NCBI GenBank assembly: GCA_963743705.1
Contig: CAVUQS010000006.1
Coordinates: 62,001-126,000, forward strand
From: PALSA-243 sp963743705
Lineage (GTDB): Bacteria; Acidobacteriota; Terriglobia; Bryobacterales; Bryobacteraceae
Length of the DNA stretch: 64,000 nucleotides
Reading direction: 5' to 3'
How positions within the stretch are numbered: position 1 is the stretch's first letter; the number at the start of each line of letters is the position of its first letter. Under the pieces are notes generated by a model that was not told where the DNA came from, did no database searches, and worked only from the letters and a program-made list of their open reading frames with translations. Positions 9,407 to 18,948 of this stretch are shown in pieces. A program made the translations under genes and the position numbers.

Positions 9407-12400
9407 ATGAACTCCATTCAGAAAGTGCTTTCCAGCATCGCGCCCTGCGCGCTTGCGCTCTCTCTATTTGCTACCGGCGCCGCTGCCCAGCCCACCCTGG
9501 AAAGCGCGATGAAGAATCTGCGTTTCCGCGGTATCGGGCCGGCCACCATGGGCGGCCGCGTGGACGATGTCGCGGCGGTTGAATCCGACCCGCGCGTGAT
9601 GTATATCGGCTCCGCGGCGGGTGGATTGTTCAAGACCGTCAACGGCGGGCAAAGTTGGCAATCGCTATTTGACGACATGCCGAATCCCTCGATCGGCGAC
9701 ATCGCGATTGCGCCGTCGAATCCGGCGATCGTTTACGTCGGCACCGGCGAGGCCAACAACCGGCAAAGCTCGTCCTGGGGCAACGGCGTCTACAAATCGA
9801 TGGATGCCGGCGCCACCTGGACCCACCTGGGTCTCGATGCCACGCATCACATCGGTCGCATCGTGGTGCATCCGACCGATCCGAACATCCTCTACGTAGC
9901 GGCGCTCGGCGATCTGTGGGGACCGAATCGCGAGCGCGGCGTCTTCATGAGCACCGATGGCGGCCAGCACTGGAACCAGACGCTGATCGTCAACGACGAT
10001 ACCGGCGTATCCGACATTGCCATCGATCCGCAAAGCCCCAACATCCTCTACGCCGCCGCCTATCAGCGACGCCGCACGGTTTTCGGATACAACGGCGGCG
10101 GCCCGGGCAGCGGCATCTACCGCTCCACCGATGGCGGCATGCATTGGACCAAGCTGGGCGCGCCGGGCTCGGCGGTGGGCCGCGGCCTGCCTTCCACAGG
10201 CGACATGGGCCGATGCGCGCTCGAGGTCTATCGCAAGAATTCGAACATTGTCTACGCCGAAATCGAGCATGCCACGTTGGGCGGCATCTACCGCTCCGAC
10301 GACAAAGGCGCCACCTGGACGCGCATGAGCGACACCAACCCGCGCCCCTCCTACTTCAGCCAGATCCGCATCGACCCCAACAACGACCTTAAGATCTGGT
10401 TGGGCGGCGTCAACATCTACATGTCGGAAGACGGTGGCAAGACTTTCGACCAGAGCCGCTTCCGCGACGTGCACAGCGACGTGCACGGTATTTGGATCGA
10501 CCCGGGCAACTCAGACCATCTCGTGATCGGTTGCGACGGCGGCGTGTGGACGACCTGGGATAGCGGGCGCAATTGGCAGCACATCAATAACATCGCCATC
10601 GGCCAGTTCTACGAGGTGGCGTTCGACTACCAGAAGCCGTATCACGTGTGCGGCGGTTTGCAGGACAACTACTCCTGGTGCGGGCCAAGCTCCACCATGC
10701 AGAGCCGGGGAATCGGAAATACGGATTGGATCACGGTGCAGGGCGGCGACGGTTTCTACAACCGCATCGACCCCAGCGACCCGAACATCGTGTACGCGGA
10801 ATCGCAGGATGGCAACCTTTCGCGGCGCGATCTGCGCACCAGCGAGTCGAAATCCATCCGGCCGCGCGAGGATAGCGATAAGGATCCGCGCTACCGCTTC
10901 CAATGGAATTCGCCCATGGCGATTTCGCCGCACGATCCGAAGACCATCTATTTCGGCGGCAATTATCTGTTCCGCTCGCACGATCGCGGCGACACCTGGG
11001 AACGGCTGGGCAAAGATCTCACCACCGGGCAGGATCGCGGCGAGATTCCAGTGATGGGCAAGATGATCGGCCGCACGAACACGCTTTCGTTTGACGATGG
11101 CGTGGCGGCCTGGCCCTGCATCACGGCCATTGCCGAATCTCCGGTGAAGGCGGGCGTGCTGTGGGTGGGTACCGACGACGGCAACGTGCAGATGACGCAG
11201 GATAACGGCAAGACCTGGACCAACGTCATTTCGCACATGCAAGGCGTGCCCAAAGGCGCGTATGTGAGCCGCGTCGAGCCTTCGCATTTCGCCCCCGGAA
11301 CCGCGTACATCACCTTCGACAATCACCGCGCCGCCGATTACAACATCTACATCTACCGCACCGTCAATTACGGCGATTCGTTCGCGCGCATCAACAGCGG
11401 CATCCCGCCGGAGGCCGGCACGGTGCACGCGCTGCGCGAGGATCCGGTGAACGAGAACCTGTTGTTCGCGGGCACGGAATTCGGCCTGTTCGTGACGTTC
11501 GACCGAGGCGCCAACTGGCATCGCATGAAGAACGGATTGCCGACAGTTCCGGTGTTCGATTTGCAGATTCACCCGCGCGACCACGATCTGATTTTGGCCA
11601 CGCACGGGCGCTCCATCTGGATCATGGACGACATCTCGGCGCTCGAACACATGAACACGCAGACGCTTTCCAGCGACCTGAAGATTGTGGGCACGCGTCC
11701 CGGTATTCAATGGAAGATGGCCGACTACCGGGGCTTCATGGGGACCAGCAATTACCTCGCTCCGAACGCGCCCAACGGCCTGATGGTGGATTATTTTGCC
11801 AAGAGCGCGGGTGCGGTGCGCGCCACGATCACCGATGCCAGTGGCGCGACAGTCCGGCAGTTGAACGGGCGCGCGGAAGCGGGTGTGATCAACCGCCTGA
11901 TCTGGGACATGCGCTTTGACGCCCCCGTGCCTCCGGCGGCGGCCGCCGGCGCTGCCGCGGCTGCGGCTGGTGGAGGCGGCGGTGGAGGCCGTGGCGGACG
12001 CGGCGGTGGACGCGGAGGCCGAGGTGGCGCCGGAGGTGGAGGCGCAGCAGCGGCTGCTCAGCCTGCTGCCGCTGCCGGTGCAGCTGGCGCTGCGGCGGGC
12101 TTGGCGGGTGAGCTCAACGCCGAATTCGGCGCGGAAGCCGGCGCTGCGGCCGGTGGCGGTGGTGGCGGCGGCGGAGGAGGGCGTGGCGGACGAGGCGGCG
12201 CCGCGCGTGGCGCACTAGTGGATCCGGGCGAATACACGATTACCCTCACTGCGGGCAACGCCAAGGACAGCATGAAAATCGTCGTGGAAGACGACCCGCG
12301 CGTCGAGATGTCGAGCCAGGATCGCACCAAGAAGCGGCAGACAATTCAAACTCTGGTTTCCTTGACCAAAGAAGCCGAAGAGCCGCGCCGCAAGGCCGCT

Positions 12401-12859
12401 GCCATGACGGCTGCCATGACCAGCCTGTTGCAGGCGTGGACGCAACCCAACGCCGCGCCGGTTCCGGAGATCGCCCGCAAAGCAGTGGACGATTTCAACG
12501 CCCGGCTGAGAGTTGCCGCGGCGGTATTTGAAGCCGCTGGCGGCGGCCGCGGTGGACGCGGCGGTGGTGGTGGAGGGGGCGCCGGACCTCCGGGCTCCTA
12601 CACGCCTCCCCCGGTGACGCAGAAGATTGCGCAGTTGATGAATGCGATCGACGGCTATTCCGCGCCGCCGACCTCGCGGCAAATGGCGGACATGCAGGAA
12701 GCGCAAACCGAACTACGCGACGGCGTCGCGGCCATCGACAAGCTGTGGGACGAGATGCCGAAGCTCAATAAGACGATGGCCGACGCCGGCATGCAGTATT
12801 TCCGCATTGACCTCAACGCCGCGCCAGCCGCGGGTGGCGGACGCCGCGGCGGAAACTAA
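9407..12859 (+). CDS. secreted VPS10/sortilin-type beta-propeller protein with RGG-like insert
   Basis: This 1150-residue exported protein has a signal peptide (about 1-27) and a large beta-propeller built of BNR/Asp-box-like units; the SxDxGxxW pattern is repeated, for example STDGGQHW, SMDAGATW and SEDGGKTF. Such proteins are annotated as VPS10-domain or 'glycosyl hydrolase' in Acidobacteria and often sit near TonB receptors; no enzyme activity is established by the sequence. After the propeller (to about 760) comes a Gly/Ala/Arg-rich stretch (about 843-943) with RGGRGGGRGG-like runs, inserted just before a small beta-domain (DPGEYTITL), then helices and a second Gly-rich patch (about 1045-1065). 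The paralogue at 14597-17503 has the same architecture. The upstream gap carries only a weak ribosome site. Confidence 0.85.
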   Translation: MNSIQKVLSSIAPCALALSLFATGAAAQPTLESAMKNLRFRGIGPATMGGRVDDVAAVESDPRVMYIGSAAGGLFKTVNGGQSWQSLFDDMPNPSIGDIAIAPSNPAIVYVGTGEANNRQSSSWGNGVYKSMDAGATWTHLGLDATHHIGRIVVHPTDPNILYVAALGDLWGPNRERGVFMSTDGGQHWNQTLIVNDDTGVSDIAIDPQSPNILYAAAYQRRRTVFGYNGGGPGSGIYRSTDGGMHWTKLGAPGSAVGRGLPSTGDMGRCALEVYRKNSNIVYAEIEHATLGGIYRSDDKGATWTRMSDTNPRPSYFSQIRIDPNNDLKIWLGGVNIYMSEDGGKTFDQSRFRDVHSDVHGIWIDPGNSDHLVIGCDGGVWTTWDSGRNWQHINNIAIGQFYEVAFDYQKPYHVCGGLQDNYSWCGPSSTMQSRGIGNTDWITVQGGDGFYNRIDPSDPNIVYAESQDGNLSRRDLRTSESKSIRPREDSDKDPRYRFQWNSPMAISPHDPKTIYFGGNYLFRSHDRGDTWERLGKDLTTGQDRGEIPVMGKMIGRTNTLSFDDGVAAWPCITAIAESPVKAGVLWVGTDDGNVQMTQDNGKTWTNVISHMQGVPKGAYVSRVEPSHFAPGTAYITFDNHRAADYNIYIYRTVNYGDSFARINSGIPPEAGTVHALREDPVNENLLFAGTEFGLFVTFDRGANWHRMKNGLPTVPVFDLQIHPRDHDLILATHGRSIWIMDDISALEHMNTQTLSSDLKIVGTRPGIQWKMADYRGFMGTSNYLAPNAPNGLMVDYFAKSAGAVRATITDASGATVRQLNGRAEAGVINRLIWDMRFDAPVPPAAAAGAAAAAAGGGGGGGRGGRGGGRGGRGGAGGGGAAAAAQPAAAAGAAGAAAGLAGELNAEFGAEAGAAAGGGGGGGGGGRGGRGGAARGALVDPGEYTITLTAGNAKDSMKIVVEDDPRVEMSSQDRTKKRQTIQTLVSLTKEAEEPRRKAAAMTAAMTSLLQAWTQPNAAPVPEIARKAVDDFNARLRVAAAVFEAAGGGRGGRGGGGGGGAGPPGSYTPPPVTQKIAQLMNAIDGYSAPPTSRQMADMQEAQTELRDGVAAIDKLWDEMPKLNKTMADAGMQYFRIDLNAAPAAGGGRRGGN

Positions 12860-13120
12860 AAAGAAGCCTCGTTGGAGAAATCTGTGGGTCACCGATACGC
12901 TCCAATGGGCGCCGGAAGCTCGGCTCGCGCTGGCCGCGAACCCGATGTGGCATAGCGCGGCTTCAGCTTTTCCTGTTCGTAGCCAGTTGCCTTTCGAACT
13001 AGTTTGCCCTCTCCGGTAGACCCTATGCCGTCAGGCCGGAGCCATCGCCGCACACGAGGTCAAGCCCAAGTCTTCATTGACAGAGACTGGTCTGCGTGAC
13101 AGACTAGTTTATGGAGGCCT
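12860..13120. other. intergenic region with a near-promoter inverted repeat
   Basis: These 261 bases separate the VPS10 gene from the small membrane-protein operon. No reading frame here looks coding. The only structure I see is the inverted repeat at 13086-13108. Confidence 0.5.
13086..13108. promoter_or_regulatory. inverted repeat, possible operator
   Basis: ACTGGTCTG (13086-13094) and CAGACTAGT (13100-13108) are complementary at 8 of 9 positions with a 5-base spacer. It lies 12 bases before the membrane-protein start and could be the binding site of the winged-helix regulator encoded second in the operon. A short hairpin without regulatory role is the alternative. Confidence 0.35.
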
Positions 13121-13744
13121 ATGGCAGACATCGAGAAGATGGCGAGCCGGCCGAACGATTACCTGTCGGGGACAGGTTTGCCCCTGCTTACCGGTGGATT
13201 GGTTTTTATCATCCTGGGGGGCAGCGTTCTGGTTCAGCAGTTGCTTCCGAGAGCGTCGGTTGCGCAGTTGGTGTTGCAGTGGATTGGAATCTGCTGCTGC
13301 GGCGCAGTATTTTTGTGGGCCAAGGCATTGCGGCGGCGGATCGTATTCCCTCGCGGCGGCTACGTGGTACCTCGCGTTCCGCCCCCCTCTCGCGCCATTT
13401 TATGGGGCGGTTTTGCCGTAGCAGTTGGACTCGGGATCTTCGCGATCGCTTACCCCGGGCGTCTGCATCTGGTTGAGAGCCGATTCCTTCCGTCCGGGTT
13501 TGCCATCTGCACAGCGATCCTTCTGATAGGGGAAGGCTTGCGCCAAAGACGCACGGGTTGGATGTGGTGCGGCGTATATTTCGCGGGCATTGCGGCACTC
13601 CTGCGGTGGATGCCTGGGAACGCCTATGCGGGGATGTCTGCGTTGCAACTTGCAGCCGGAATCCTGATGGCAGGGGCAGGCGCAGTCGCCCTGGCGCGTT
13701 TTCTGAAAGCGAACCAGATACCGACGGGGCCAAAGGATGAATGA
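13121..13744 (+). CDS. small multi-pass membrane protein, function unknown
   Basis: This 207-residue protein has about six hydrophobic segments (roughly 25-45, 48-70, 88-110, 118-135, 140-160 and 165-190) and no catalytic motif that I recognise. GGAGG lies only 3 bases before the ATG at 13121; a second ATG at 13139 has GAGAAG close by and would remove six residues. Its last 8 bases overlap the start of the winged-helix regulator gene, so the two are translated as a pair. This pairing (small membrane protein plus HTH_27-type regulator) is recurrent in Acidobacteria, which suggests that the regulator controls it. No function can be given. Confidence 0.75.
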   Translation: MADIEKMASRPNDYLSGTGLPLLTGGLVFIILGGSVLVQQLLPRASVAQLVLQWIGICCCGAVFLWAKALRRRIVFPRGGYVVPRVPPPSRAILWGGFAVAVGLGIFAIAYPGRLHLVESRFLPSGFAICTAILLIGEGLRQRRTGWMWCGVYFAGIAALLRWMPGNAYAGMSALQLAAGILMAGAGAVALARFLKANQIPTGPKDE

Positions 13745-14021
13745 TGTCGACCGAATCATTCACGAACCGGCGCGCTTGATGATTGTGGCTTTACTATCGG
13801 GGGCGAAAGAGGCTGATTTTCTGTTCCTCCTGCGCGAGACGGGACTGACCAAGGGCAATCTATCGAATCACCTGGCGAAGTTGGAGGAAGCGGGGTACGT
13901 GAAAATTGAGAAAACCTTTCGCGGCAAAATCCCGCTCACGGTTGTGCGGCTGACAGCTTCGGGCCGTGCCGCGCTTCAGCGGTATAGCAAGACAATCAAC
14001 GGACTACTCCGCAGGCTGTAA
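13737..14021 (+). CDS. winged-helix transcriptional regulator (HTH_27 / MarR-like)
   Basis: This 94-residue DNA-binding protein is a single winged helix. It has the conserved pattern HEPARL, then LRETGLTKGNLSNHLAKLEEAGYV (the recognition helix region, about residues 32-55) and GKIPLTVVRLTASGRAAL (the wing). The length is normal for this one-domain family, so it appears complete. It overlaps the upstream membrane-protein gene by 8 bases. Its stop codon overlaps by one base the first codon of the transposase remnant, so an insertion event ended exactly behind this gene. It may bind the inverted repeat at 13086-13108 (inference). Confidence 0.85.
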   Translation: MNDVDRIIHEPARLMIVALLSGAKEADFLFLLRETGLTKGNLSNHLAKLEEAGYVKIEKTFRGKIPLTVVRLTASGRAALQRYSKTINGLLRRL

Positions 14022-14533
14022 TGTGGGAACCCTATCTGAAAGTCATTCGCGAGAACTGCTCCGAGGGGCTTCACATCCTCGATCGTTTTCACATCGTGGC
14101 GAAAATGAACAAGGCCCTGGACGAAATCCGAGCGGGAGAATCGCGCCGCATAGCGAGCGAGGGCGGCGTGCCTGTGCTGAAGAAGTCGCGCTGGCTACTG
14201 CTCAAACGCGAAGAGAATCAGCAGCTCTGGGATTACAACTCACCCGCATGGGCCGGAAAGTTCCTCGATGACTGGTGTCGGCAAGTGATGCGCTCGCGCA
14301 TCGAGCCCATGAAGAACATCGCCCGGTCACTCCGCCAGCACCGCGAACTGGTCCTCAACTATTTCCGCGCTCAGAAGCTGCTTTCCAGCGGAGTTGTCGA
14401 GGGTCTGAACAACAAGGCTAAAGTCACCATGAGAAAATCCTACGGTTTCCGCACCTTCCGCTGCCTCGAACTTGCGCTCTATCACTCATTTGGCAAGTTG
14501 CCCGAGCCGGAATCGACCCGCGAATTCTTCTGA
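14021..14533 (+). pseudogene. C-terminal remnant of ISL3-family transposase
   Basis: These 170 codons match the C-terminal part of the DDE transposases of the ISL3 (IS204/IS1001/IS1165) family: MWEPYLKVIREN, then HILDRFHIVAKMNKALDEIR with the second catalytic Asp, and GVVEGLNNKAKVTMRKSYGFR with the catalytic Glu. A full protein has about 400 residues. The zinc-finger and HTH N-terminus and the first catalytic Asp (normally just before MWEPY) are missing, so it cannot transpose. The remnant abuts the regulator gene and is followed by a strong terminator. No terminal inverted repeats are recognisable on the left. Confidence 0.88.
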
Positions 14534-14550
14534 CGAACCAAAAAGAAAAT

Positions 14551-14579
14551 GGGCGGCCCGCAAAGGCCGCCCTTTTTTT
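14551..14579. terminator. rho-independent terminator
   Basis: GGGCGGCC (14551-14558) and GGCCGCCC (14565-14572) form a perfect 8-bp stem with a 6-base loop, followed by seven T. On the opposite strand the stem is followed by a T-rich run, so it can also end the convergent VPS10 gene. Confidence 0.88.
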
Positions 14580-14596
14580 GACTGCCGGTAACAGGC

Positions 14597-17503
14597 TTAC
14601 TTCGTTCGAGGATCTGCCACTACCGTAACCGGCTGCTCGTAGTTTTGGCCGTCGACTGTCAGGCGTACGGTGTACTGGCCAGGCTGCAAGCCTCCCGCGC
14701 CACCGCGGCCTCCACCACCGCCGCCGCCACGTCCGCCTCTTCCTCCGCGTCCGCCACGGCCTTCAGCCGCCGGAGCTGCCGCGATCGCGCCGGTGCAGGC
14801 ATCGTTGGCGGCAGGCGCCGCGCCGCCGCGTCCGAATCCTCCGCCGCCACCTCCGCGTCCGGCCGCGCCACCGAGCGCGACACGGTGCATGCCGGCCGCC
14901 GCTGACGGCGGCTGCGCGGGCTGTTCCCAAATGGCCTGCACATTGATCGCTTCGGTGTCGACGGGACGAACTTGCGTGTCGCTCGCCGAGCAAGCGCGCA
15001 CAGCGCCGCCGCGATCCACCAGTTCGATTTTGAGGGGCCGCGCCGCGGCGCTCTTGAGCCAGTAATAGGCCACCACGCCCGAGGGCGGGTTCTGCATCTG
15101 CGGCTCTTCGTGCGGCAGCGGAGTGCCGTTCTGGCCGCCCTGACGAATGGCGAAAGTCTCGCCGGGCTTGAACAGATAAGCGTTGGCCGAGGAGATCTGC
15201 GAGCCTTGCGTGGCGAGCTGGCGCAGCGGCGTCATCTGATCCAGCACCCAGAAGCCACGGCCGTAGGTGGCGACGGCCAGATCGTCGCCGTGGACTACGA
15301 TGTCGCGCACCGAAGTCACGGGCATGTTGTTCTGAAGCGGCTGCCATTGTCCGCCATCGTTGAACGACACGTACACGCGCAGTTCCGTGGCCGCATAGAG
15401 CAGCCCCCTGGCTTGCGTGTCTTCCTTGATCGAATTGACGAACGCGCCATCCGGGATGCCGTCAACCACGTTCGCCCAGGTCTTGCCGCCGTCGTGCGTG
15501 CGATAGACGTACGGCTTGTTGTCGGCGAGGCGGTGACGATCGATGGATGCGTAGGCGGTGTTGATGTCGAAGTGGCCGGCTTCAATTTGCGAAACCTTGC
15601 TCCACGCGGTCATGGCGGGCGGCGTGACGTCGACCCAGTTCTTGCCATCGTCGCGCGTGACGTGGATCAACCCATCGTCCGTGCCCACCCAAACCGTGTT
15701 CGCCGCGAGCGGTGAAGGACTGATGGTATAGACCACGCCGAAGCGATCGGTCATCTGCTCATCGATATCCTTGGCGGTGACGGGATCGAGATTCGCGGGG
15801 ACCGGCGGATTCAGGCGTGAAAGATCGGGGCTGATTTTCTCCCAGGTGCGTCCACGGTCGCGCGTGCGGAAGACGAATTGATTCGAATAGTAGATCGCTT
15901 CATCGGCAGGCGAGAAGACCGTGGGCAGAGTCCAGGTCTTGCGGTTCGGATTGTCGGGATCGGGTGGCGGCAATTCACCGCCGAGCGACGCTGCGGCGTT
16001 GAGCGCCTGATCGCAACGGCCCGCGCCGCCGCCGTAGAGAATGTTGCCGTCTTTGGGATCGGGCACCACCGTATTGCTTTCGCCCGCGAGGCACGTCGGC
16101 TCCCAATTGCGGAAGTTGAGCACGCCTTCGCGCGACGAAGTGCTGACGCCGACGCCGCCCGAATCCTGCTGCGCGCCGTAGAGCCAATAGGGGTAACGAT
16201 TGTCCGCGGCCACGTGGTAAATCTGCGCGGTGGGTTGGTTGTACCAGGTGCTCCAGCTCTTGCCGCCATCCACGCTGACCACCACGCCCTGATCGCTCGA
16301 AAGCACCATGCGGTTTCCGTCCTTGGGATTGACCCAGAGCTGGTGGTAATCGTCGCCGCCCGGCGCGCCTTTGATGGGTACCCAGCTCTTGCCTCCGTCA
16401 GTCGTCATGTAGGTGGCGGTATTGATGACGTAAGCGCGATCGGGATTCGTGGGATCCACTGTGACCGATTCGAAATACCAGCCGCGCCCCCACAACCGGT
16501 TTTCCGAATTGACCAGCTTCCAACTCGCGCCGGCGTCGTTGGAAACGTAAACTCCACCGCCTGGGCTGGCCGCGCCGCCGCCACGACGGCCGCCACCACC
16601 GCCACCGCCGTTGCCGGCGGGAACCGCCGCGCCGACATCGTCAACCACGGCCCAAAGCCGGTTAGGATTGCTGGGAGCGACCGCGATGCCGATCTTTCCG
16701 ACGAATGCGTCGGTCGGCAGGCCACCGGTCAACTGCTTCCAGGTATCGCCGCCATCCGTCGATTTATAGAGTCCGCCGCCCGGCAGATTGGTTGGCGCGT
16801 ACACGGACCATGGCGGACGGCGCGTAGCCCACAACGAAGCGTAGAGCACGCGCGGATTTTTCGGGTCGATGGCGATGTCAACAGCCCCGACGTTGTTTTC
16901 GTTGCCCGCTTTAGAGAGAACCTTCTTCCAGCTCGTGCCGCCATCGGTGGAGCGAAAAACGCCGCGTTCCGGATTGGCGGCGTAGACGTGGCCGAGCGCG
17001 GCGACGTACAGCCGATTCGGGTTCGCCGGATCCACCACAACGCGTCCGATCTGACGCGTGGCCTCGAGGCCGATGTGGGTCCATGTCTTGCCGGCATCGG
17101 TGGACTTGAACATGCCGATGCCATAGGAATGCTGGCTACGAATATCGGGCTCACCTGTCCCGACGTAAACGATGTTGGCGTTCGACGGCGCCACGGCAAT
17201 GGCGCCAATCGAGCCGATCGGGATGCCCTCATCGGAGATGGGATACCAGGTCCGGCCCGAATTTTCGGTTTTGAACACGCCGCCGCCTACCGAGCCGAAG
17301 TAGAACGTGTCGGGCTGGCTGGCGTGGCCCGCGACGCCGTAAGAACGCCCGGCGCGCATGGGCCCCACGTCGCGCCAACGCAGACCGGCGAGCATACCTG
17401 CTGGATATTGACCGCCTGAATTTTGCTGGGCAAGTAGAACAAATCCCGCGGCGGCAATCAGCGGCGGAAGCAACAGGGCGAGGGCAGAACGTCGGCTAAA
17501 CAT
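14597..17503 (-). CDS. secreted VPS10/sortilin-type beta-propeller protein, second copy
   Basis: This 968-residue protein is a paralogue of the one at 9407-12859. It has an N-terminal signal segment (LALLLPPLIAAAGFVLLAQQ), then repeated Asp-box motifs such as STDAGKTW, STDGGTSW, STDGGDTW, SVDGGKSW and THDGGKTW. It carries two Gly/Arg-rich patches, one inside the propeller (about 295-312) and a long one near the C-terminus (about 885-945), just before the LQPGQYTVRLTV beta-strand. The C-terminus ends soon after, so it lacks the helical tail of its paralogue. The function is unknown; a carbohydrate or peptide-binding role at the cell surface is the usual guess. It is a single-gene unit, divergent from gdhA. 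Confidence 0.85.
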   Translation of the reverse strand: MFSRRSALALLLPPLIAAAGFVLLAQQNSGGQYPAGMLAGLRWRDVGPMRAGRSYGVAGHASQPDTFYFGSVGGGVFKTENSGRTWYPISDEGIPIGSIGAIAVAPSNANIVYVGTGEPDIRSQHSYGIGMFKSTDAGKTWTHIGLEATRQIGRVVVDPANPNRLYVAALGHVYAANPERGVFRSTDGGTSWKKVLSKAGNENNVGAVDIAIDPKNPRVLYASLWATRRPPWSVYAPTNLPGGGLYKSTDGGDTWKQLTGGLPTDAFVGKIGIAVAPSNPNRLWAVVDDVGAAVPAGNGGGGGGGRRGGGAASPGGGVYVSNDAGASWKLVNSENRLWGRGWYFESVTVDPTNPDRAYVINTATYMTTDGGKSWVPIKGAPGGDDYHQLWVNPKDGNRMVLSSDQGVVVSVDGGKSWSTWYNQPTAQIYHVAADNRYPYWLYGAQQDSGGVGVSTSSREGVLNFRNWEPTCLAGESNTVVPDPKDGNILYGGGAGRCDQALNAAASLGGELPPPDPDNPNRKTWTLPTVFSPADEAIYYSNQFVFRTRDRGRTWEKISPDLSRLNPPVPANLDPVTAKDIDEQMTDRFGVVYTISPSPLAANTVWVGTDDGLIHVTRDDGKNWVDVTPPAMTAWSKVSQIEAGHFDINTAYASIDRHRLADNKPYVYRTHDGGKTWANVVDGIPDGAFVNSIKEDTQARGLLYAATELRVYVSFNDGGQWQPLQNNMPVTSVRDIVVHGDDLAVATYGRGFWVLDQMTPLRQLATQGSQISSANAYLFKPGETFAIRQGGQNGTPLPHEEPQMQNPPSGVVAYYWLKSAAARPLKIELVDRGGAVRACSASDTQVRPVDTEAINVQAIWEQPAQPPSAAAGMHRVALGGAAGRGGGGGGFGRGGAAPAANDACTGAIAAAPAAEGRGGRGGRGGRGGGGGGGRGGAGGLQPGQYTVRLTVDGQNYEQPVTVVADPRTK

Positions 17504-17614
17504 GCGGGGGCTCCTATCGGCTGTAGTTGACTATCCGAAGCAATCACTTTATCACTGGAAAGGCCGCAAATTGAAGGTTCTTCAGCGTGAAGCGCGCTAA
17601 ACCAAGCTGGCACT

Positions 17615-17620
17615 TATAAT
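17615..17620 (+). promoter_or_regulatory. -10-like element before gdhA
   Basis: A perfect TATAAT lies 19 bases before the GTG start at 17639, with no good -35 at the normal distance. The ribosome site GGGAGG follows directly, so transcription would give a very short leader. This is weak evidence on its own. Confidence 0.25.
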
Positions 17621-17638
17621 GAAGCGGGAGGCCTTTCG

Positions 17639-18926
17639 GTGGCCACGTACGCTACGCCTGTTTCGATCTCTCTAGAAAATGAAAAGAACCCCTGGCTTGC
17701 CGCGGCGGCGCGGTTCGATGAAGCCGCTATGCGGCTCAAGCTGGATGACGGCATGTGCAAGGTGCTGCGCTCGCCGGCGAGGGAAATCACGGTGCACATT
17801 CCGGTGCAGCTCGATGACGGGCGTCTGGAAATCTTCACTGGATACCGCGTGCAACATTCCATTGCGCGTGGACCAGCCAAGGGCGGCATCCGCTATGCGC
17901 CCGACGTCACGCTGGATGAAGTGCGCGCGCTGGCCTCCTGGATGACCTGGAAGTGCGCCGTCGTCAATATCCCGTTCGGCGGCGGCAAGGGCGGCGTGGT
18001 TGTCGATCCCCACGTGCTGTCCGACGCCGAGCTTGAAAAGCTTACGCGGCGCTACACCGCTGAGATCATCGACTTCATCGGACCCGAACGCGACGTGCCC
18101 GCGCCCGACGTCAACACCAACGCGCAAGATCATGGCGTGGATCATGGATACCTACTCCATGCACCAGCGCCAGACTGTGACCGCGGTGGTGACGGGCAAG
18201 CCGGAAGCCCTGGGCGGCTCGCGCGGGCGTCCGGAAGCGACGGGGCGCGGCTGCATGATCGTCACGCTCGCAAGCGCTGAAGCAGCTCGGCCTCACGCCG
18301 GAAAGTTCGCGCGTGGTGATTCAAGGCTTCGGGAACGTAGGCGGCATGGCGGCCAAGCTGATGAAGGCGATCGGCTTCAAGATCGTCTGCATCGTCGAAT
18401 ACGATGGCGCCGTCTACAATCGCCAACGGCCTCGACATCGCAGCGCTGCGAACAGCATCGCAAAGAGACCGGATCGATCACCGGCTTCAGCGGCGGCGAA
18501 GATATGGACAAGGCCGAGGCGATGTTCCTGCCTTGCGAAGTCTGATTCCGGCGGCCACAGAGAACGTCGTTACGTCCGCCAATGCCGACCGGTTGCGTTG
18601 CAAGATCCTATGCGAAGGCGCAAACGGGCCCACCACGCCGCTGGCCGATGAGATTCTCGCCGACAAGAACGTCTTCGTGATTCCCGACATCCTGGCCAAC
18701 GCCGGCGGCGTCACCGTTTCCTACTTCGAGTGGGTGCAGGATCGCCAGGGATTCTTCTGGACGGAGAAGGCAGTCAACGAACAACTGGAACAGATCATGG
18801 TGGAAAGCTTCGACTCCATCGTGAGCTATGCCGAGCAGCACCACGGTCAACAACCGCACCGCGGCGTACATGGTGGCGCTCGATCGCGTGGCCGCGGCCA
18901 TCCGCCTGCGGGGGATCTACGCGTGA
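17639..18926 (+). pseudogene. gdhA: glutamate dehydrogenase gene with six frame breaks
   Basis: This is an NAD(P)-dependent glutamate dehydrogenase (Glu + NAD(P)+ to 2-oxoglutarate + ammonia), recognisable over its full length if the frames are joined. Conserved parts include ARGPAKGGIRYAP, the active-site region FGGGKGG, DVPAPDVNTNAQ, the Rossmann motif GFGNVG, and the C-terminal LANAGGVTVSYFEWVQ. The start is GTG with GGGAGG upstream. The frame changes near 18128 (extra base), 18271 (extra), 18421 (extra), 18450, 18542 (missing base) and 18845 (extra). Catalytic and binding residues are all kept. Together with mutS and anmK this looks like local sequence error rather than a decayed gene. 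If the breaks are real, no GDH is made. Confidence 0.88.
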
Positions 18927-18948
18927 GCGGAGGGCGAACTCCGCTCTC

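Noticed and set aside
12000..12220. GGC-rich low-complexity DNA as a possible structural or regulatory repeat
   Set aside because: It is in frame and explained by the Gly/Arg-rich insert of the VPS10 protein.
15878..17419. Plus-strand open frame inside the second VPS10 gene
   Set aside because: Repetitive Ala/Arg/Val composition, no motif, and it overlaps the Asp-box repeats on the minus strand.
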